Of a stretch of DNA of 15,650 nucleotides, positions 14,550 to 15,650 are shown piece by piece. Where the stretch lies: NCBI GenBank assembly GCA_041497605.1, contig JBGQGW010000064.1, positions 1-15,650 on the forward strand, in the 5' to 3' direction. How positions within the stretch are numbered: position 1 is the stretch's first letter; each line of letters starts with the position of its first letter. Source of the DNA: JBGPTK01 sp041497605. Its GTDB lineage: Bacteria; Acidobacteriota; Terriglobia; Acidiferrales; UBA7541. The notes beneath the pieces are model-generated. The model saw only the letters and a program-made list of their open reading frames with translations. It searched no databases and was not told where the DNA came from. The translations under genes and the position numbers were made by a program.

Positions 14550-14666
14550 AGATCCACGAATCGCAACACAAGAAAGTGTAGTTCCCTGCCTTTAAGAAAA
14601 GCAGAATCCCGAACAATAAGACATTTTGCGGTCGTGCGGGGCCCTTCGAGGCTCGCTATGAACAAT

Positions 14667-14700
14667 CCCCTCCCCCACCACAGCGAAACGCTCGGGGGGG
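14667..14700. repeat. C-run / G-run hairpin downstream of ssb
   Basis: CCCCTCCCCC (14667-14676) can pair with the seven Gs at 14694-14700. Inside it AGCG-AAA-CGCT (14682-14692) makes a second perfect stem. The G-run could also form other structures. No T-tract follows, so a classical terminator is unlikely, though transcription from ssb may be hindered here. Confidence 0.4.
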
Positions 14701-14814
14701 CGATCATGTATTTCACACAGAGACGGCTATAATGGTCGAGTGACAGGAAGGCAAACGAAACTAACTTTTTTGGAAAGTCTATATTGACCTGGAACCAGAC
14801 CACAAGTAATAGTA

Positions 14815-14843
14815 TTGACTTCAACTTTAGGTATAGCTAAAAT
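14815..14843 (+). promoter_or_regulatory. Promoter P1 of the AT-rich gene pair
   Basis: TTGACT (14815-14820), a 17-base spacer and TAAAAT (14838-14843) make the best sigma-70-type promoter seen in the window, five of six matches at each box. The inverted repeat TTTAG-N6-CTAAA (14826-14841) covers the end of the spacer and most of the -10, so a protein bound there should block transcription. Confidence 0.65.
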
Positions 14844-14878
14844 GGCCTTGACTTATCTTTAGAAATAGCTAAACTAGG
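14815..14878. promoter_or_regulatory. Tandem operator-like repeats
   Basis: Two 31-base units (14815-14845 and 14848-14878) each read TTGACTT, a short variable part, then TTTAG-N2-ATAG-CTAAA, and end in GG. The inverted repeats TTTAG-N6-CTAAA at 14826-14841 and 14858-14873 are centred 32 bases apart, close to three helical turns, which would suit two dimers bound on one face of the DNA. The second TTGACT (14848) with TAAACT (14870-14875, 16-base spacer) may be another promoter. The likely binder is the HTH protein encoded at 15390, by analogy with autoregulated toxin-antitoxin operons. Confidence 0.6.
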
Positions 14879-14892
14879 AGCGGTTATTAGGG

Positions 14893-15393
14893 ATGGCCCC
14901 CAAAGCCTATAGATTCTCTCTGGTCGAAGGCCATCCTGTTGGATCTAGGGCAATAGGATTTCTGGAAGAGATTTTGGAAAATGAGACTGACATTCCTTCA
15001 CTCAATGCGAAGTTGAAATTTGATTCTCTCAAACCCCCTAAAGATCGCGACGTAAGGAGAAGATTTGATCTTTGGCTGATATGCAGGAGAAACGACAACT
15101 GGTTTCACGGTTGGCCGAATGACCTATCGGTTAAGGAATGTTTCTCATTTAGGTGGCAAGAGAAAGGACGGCATCATAGATTCTATGGGTTTCTCTACCA
15201 TCCGCAACCTAAAACAAATCCGGCTCGGCAGATTTGCGTGCTCACATATCACGATGTGAAGAATGATTGGAATACAGACCGCATACTCTTGATTAGATCG
15301 ATGAATCTACGTAACAGTCAATTAGTTCGGGATTCGATCTCTTTTATTTTTCAGGACGAAAGTAGTCCACAGGGGAAGCGGCAAATACAATGA
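14893..15393 (+). CDS. Unknown protein paired with an HTH regulator, possible toxin
   Basis: This 166-residue basic soluble protein is not recognised with certainty. It has no signal peptide or membrane segment. The N-terminal half is helical (SRAIGFLEEILEN). The second half alternates aromatic strands: RRRFDLWLICRR (55-66), KECFSFRWQEKGRHHRFYGF (81-100), ICVLTYHDVKNDWNTDR (114-130), then a helix (NSQLVRDSISFIFQ). This pattern of aromatic strands with Arg/His/Lys faintly resembles RelE/ParE-type folds, but it is longer than those toxins. The gene overlaps the next (HTH) gene by ATGA, the toxin-then-antitoxin order of higBA-like pairs. AGGAG (14876-14880) is a distant Shine-Dalgarno. Its GC is clearly lower than in the core genes. 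Toxin function is an inference from context only. Confidence 0.7.
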   Translation: MAPKAYRFSLVEGHPVGSRAIGFLEEILENETDIPSLNAKLKFDSLKPPKDRDVRRRFDLWLICRRNDNWFHGWPNDLSVKECFSFRWQEKGRHHRFYGFLYHPQPKTNPARQICVLTYHDVKNDWNTDRILLIRSMNLRNSQLVRDSISFIFQDESSPQGKRQIQ

Positions 15394-15650
15394 GCGCACA
15401 CTGGACGGCGAGAGGAACGCAGGATTTTGTGTACAGAATTTCTTCTGATTTTATGCTTCAGATTGAAAGGAAAATGGAACATGTGCAACTCAACCAATCA
15501 GCCCTTGCTCGGGCGCTTGGCGTTACTGACGGGCGAGTATCTCAGGTTCTTCGGAATCCTGGGAATTTGACCCTTAGAAAGATGGTCGAATATGCAAGAT
15601 CACTGGGAATGAAGGTTTCCGTCGTAGCCTATGAAGATGATGATCCAACA
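15390..15650 (+). CDS. HTH_XRE regulator, antitoxin-like (3' end outside window)
   Basis: The first 87 residues of an Xre/Cro-type DNA-binding protein are visible, still open at the window end. After a leader (DFVYRISSDFMLQIERKME, 12-30) comes a helix-turn-helix, NQSALARALGVTDGRVSQVL (35-54), followed by NPGNLTLRKMVEYARSLGMKVSVVAY. The part starting at SALARALGV has the form of HTH proteins that act as antitoxins or repressors of their own operon. Its ATG (15390-15392) overlaps the stop TGA (15391-15393) of the preceding gene, so the two are translationally coupled. It is the natural candidate to bind the inverted repeats at 14826 and 14858. The C-terminus, where an antitoxin would hold its toxin-binding part, cannot be seen in full. 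Confidence 0.85.
   Translation, partial: MSAHWTARGTQDFVYRISSDFMLQIERKMEHVQLNQSALARALGVTDGRVSQVLRNPGNLTLRKMVEYARSLGMKVSVVAYEDDDPT

Larger units (their letters stand above)
14550..14892. other. Intergenic boundary between core genome and AT-rich segment
   Basis: This 343-base stretch has no gene. In order it holds a degenerate REP-like motif (CCCTTCGAGGCTC, from 14642), a C-run/G-run hairpin (14667-14700), a perfect TATAAT (14728-14733) with no -35, and an AT-rich promoter/operator block with three TTGAC boxes (14784, 14815 and 14848). No integrase, direct-repeat attachment site or tRNA end was recognised. Confidence 0.7.

Noticed and set aside
14728..14733. Perfect TATAAT as a promoter
   Set aside because: No -35-like sequence stands 15-19 bases upstream and no gene starts soon after. 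The promoter at 14815 explains the downstream genes better.
1..15650. CRISPR arrays, tRNA/rRNA genes, insertion sequences
   Set aside because: Reading both strands showed no regularly spaced repeat-spacer pattern, no tRNA T-loop/anticodon arrangement and no transposase-like protein.

Overview
The window reads as a chromosomal segment of an Acidobacteriota (Terriglobia-like) bacterium. This rests on the gene set and protein character (a Tol-Pal cluster with a TonB-like protein, a BFN/DUF151 protein next to miaB, a YpdA-type flavoprotein) and on GC-rich coding DNA with frequent GTG/TTG starts. No rRNA or tRNA is present to settle the taxon, so the assignment is an inference. Most of the window is ordinary core genome. 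The last ~1.1 kb differs visibly in base composition and looks like an accessory insertion.

Layout. Bases 1-178 carry no secure gene. A lone alpha/beta hydrolase (179-1192, minus) is divergent from a 540-residue polytopic membrane protein with GT-C glycosyltransferase-like features (1336-2958, plus). That gene converges, with an 18-base gap, on a long minus-strand cluster read from right to left: miaB (tRNA methylthiolation), a BFN/DUF151 nuclease, parA, parB, a small unknown gene and a YpdA-type thiol-disulfide reductase. The small gene is bracketed by two arrays of a 7-base tandem repeat, and a REP-like palindrome lies between it and parB.

From 8590 rightwards on the plus strand lies a complete Tol-Pal envelope cluster: tolQ, tolR, a TonB/TolA-type transducer, tolB, pal and cpoB. 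TolQ/TolR form the inner-membrane proton-driven motor. The TonB-like protein should pass the energy across the periplasm to TolB and Pal, and CpoB links the system to peptidoglycan synthesis. Pal carries an extra Ig-like domain between its lipid anchor and its OmpA-type peptidoglycan-binding domain. ssb (single-stranded DNA-binding protein) follows cpoB.

After ssb the sequence becomes AT-richer (two hand-counted 60-base lines give 40-43 % GC, against 50 to about 70 % in lines counted in core genes). Here a gene for an unrecognised 166-residue protein overlaps by ATGA a gene for an HTH_XRE regulator that runs off the window. Upstream are two near-identical 31-base units, each with a -35-like TTGACT and an inverted repeat TTTAG-N6-CTAAA. 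The arrangement is that of a self-regulated toxin-antitoxin-like module, and it is the most interesting part of the window.
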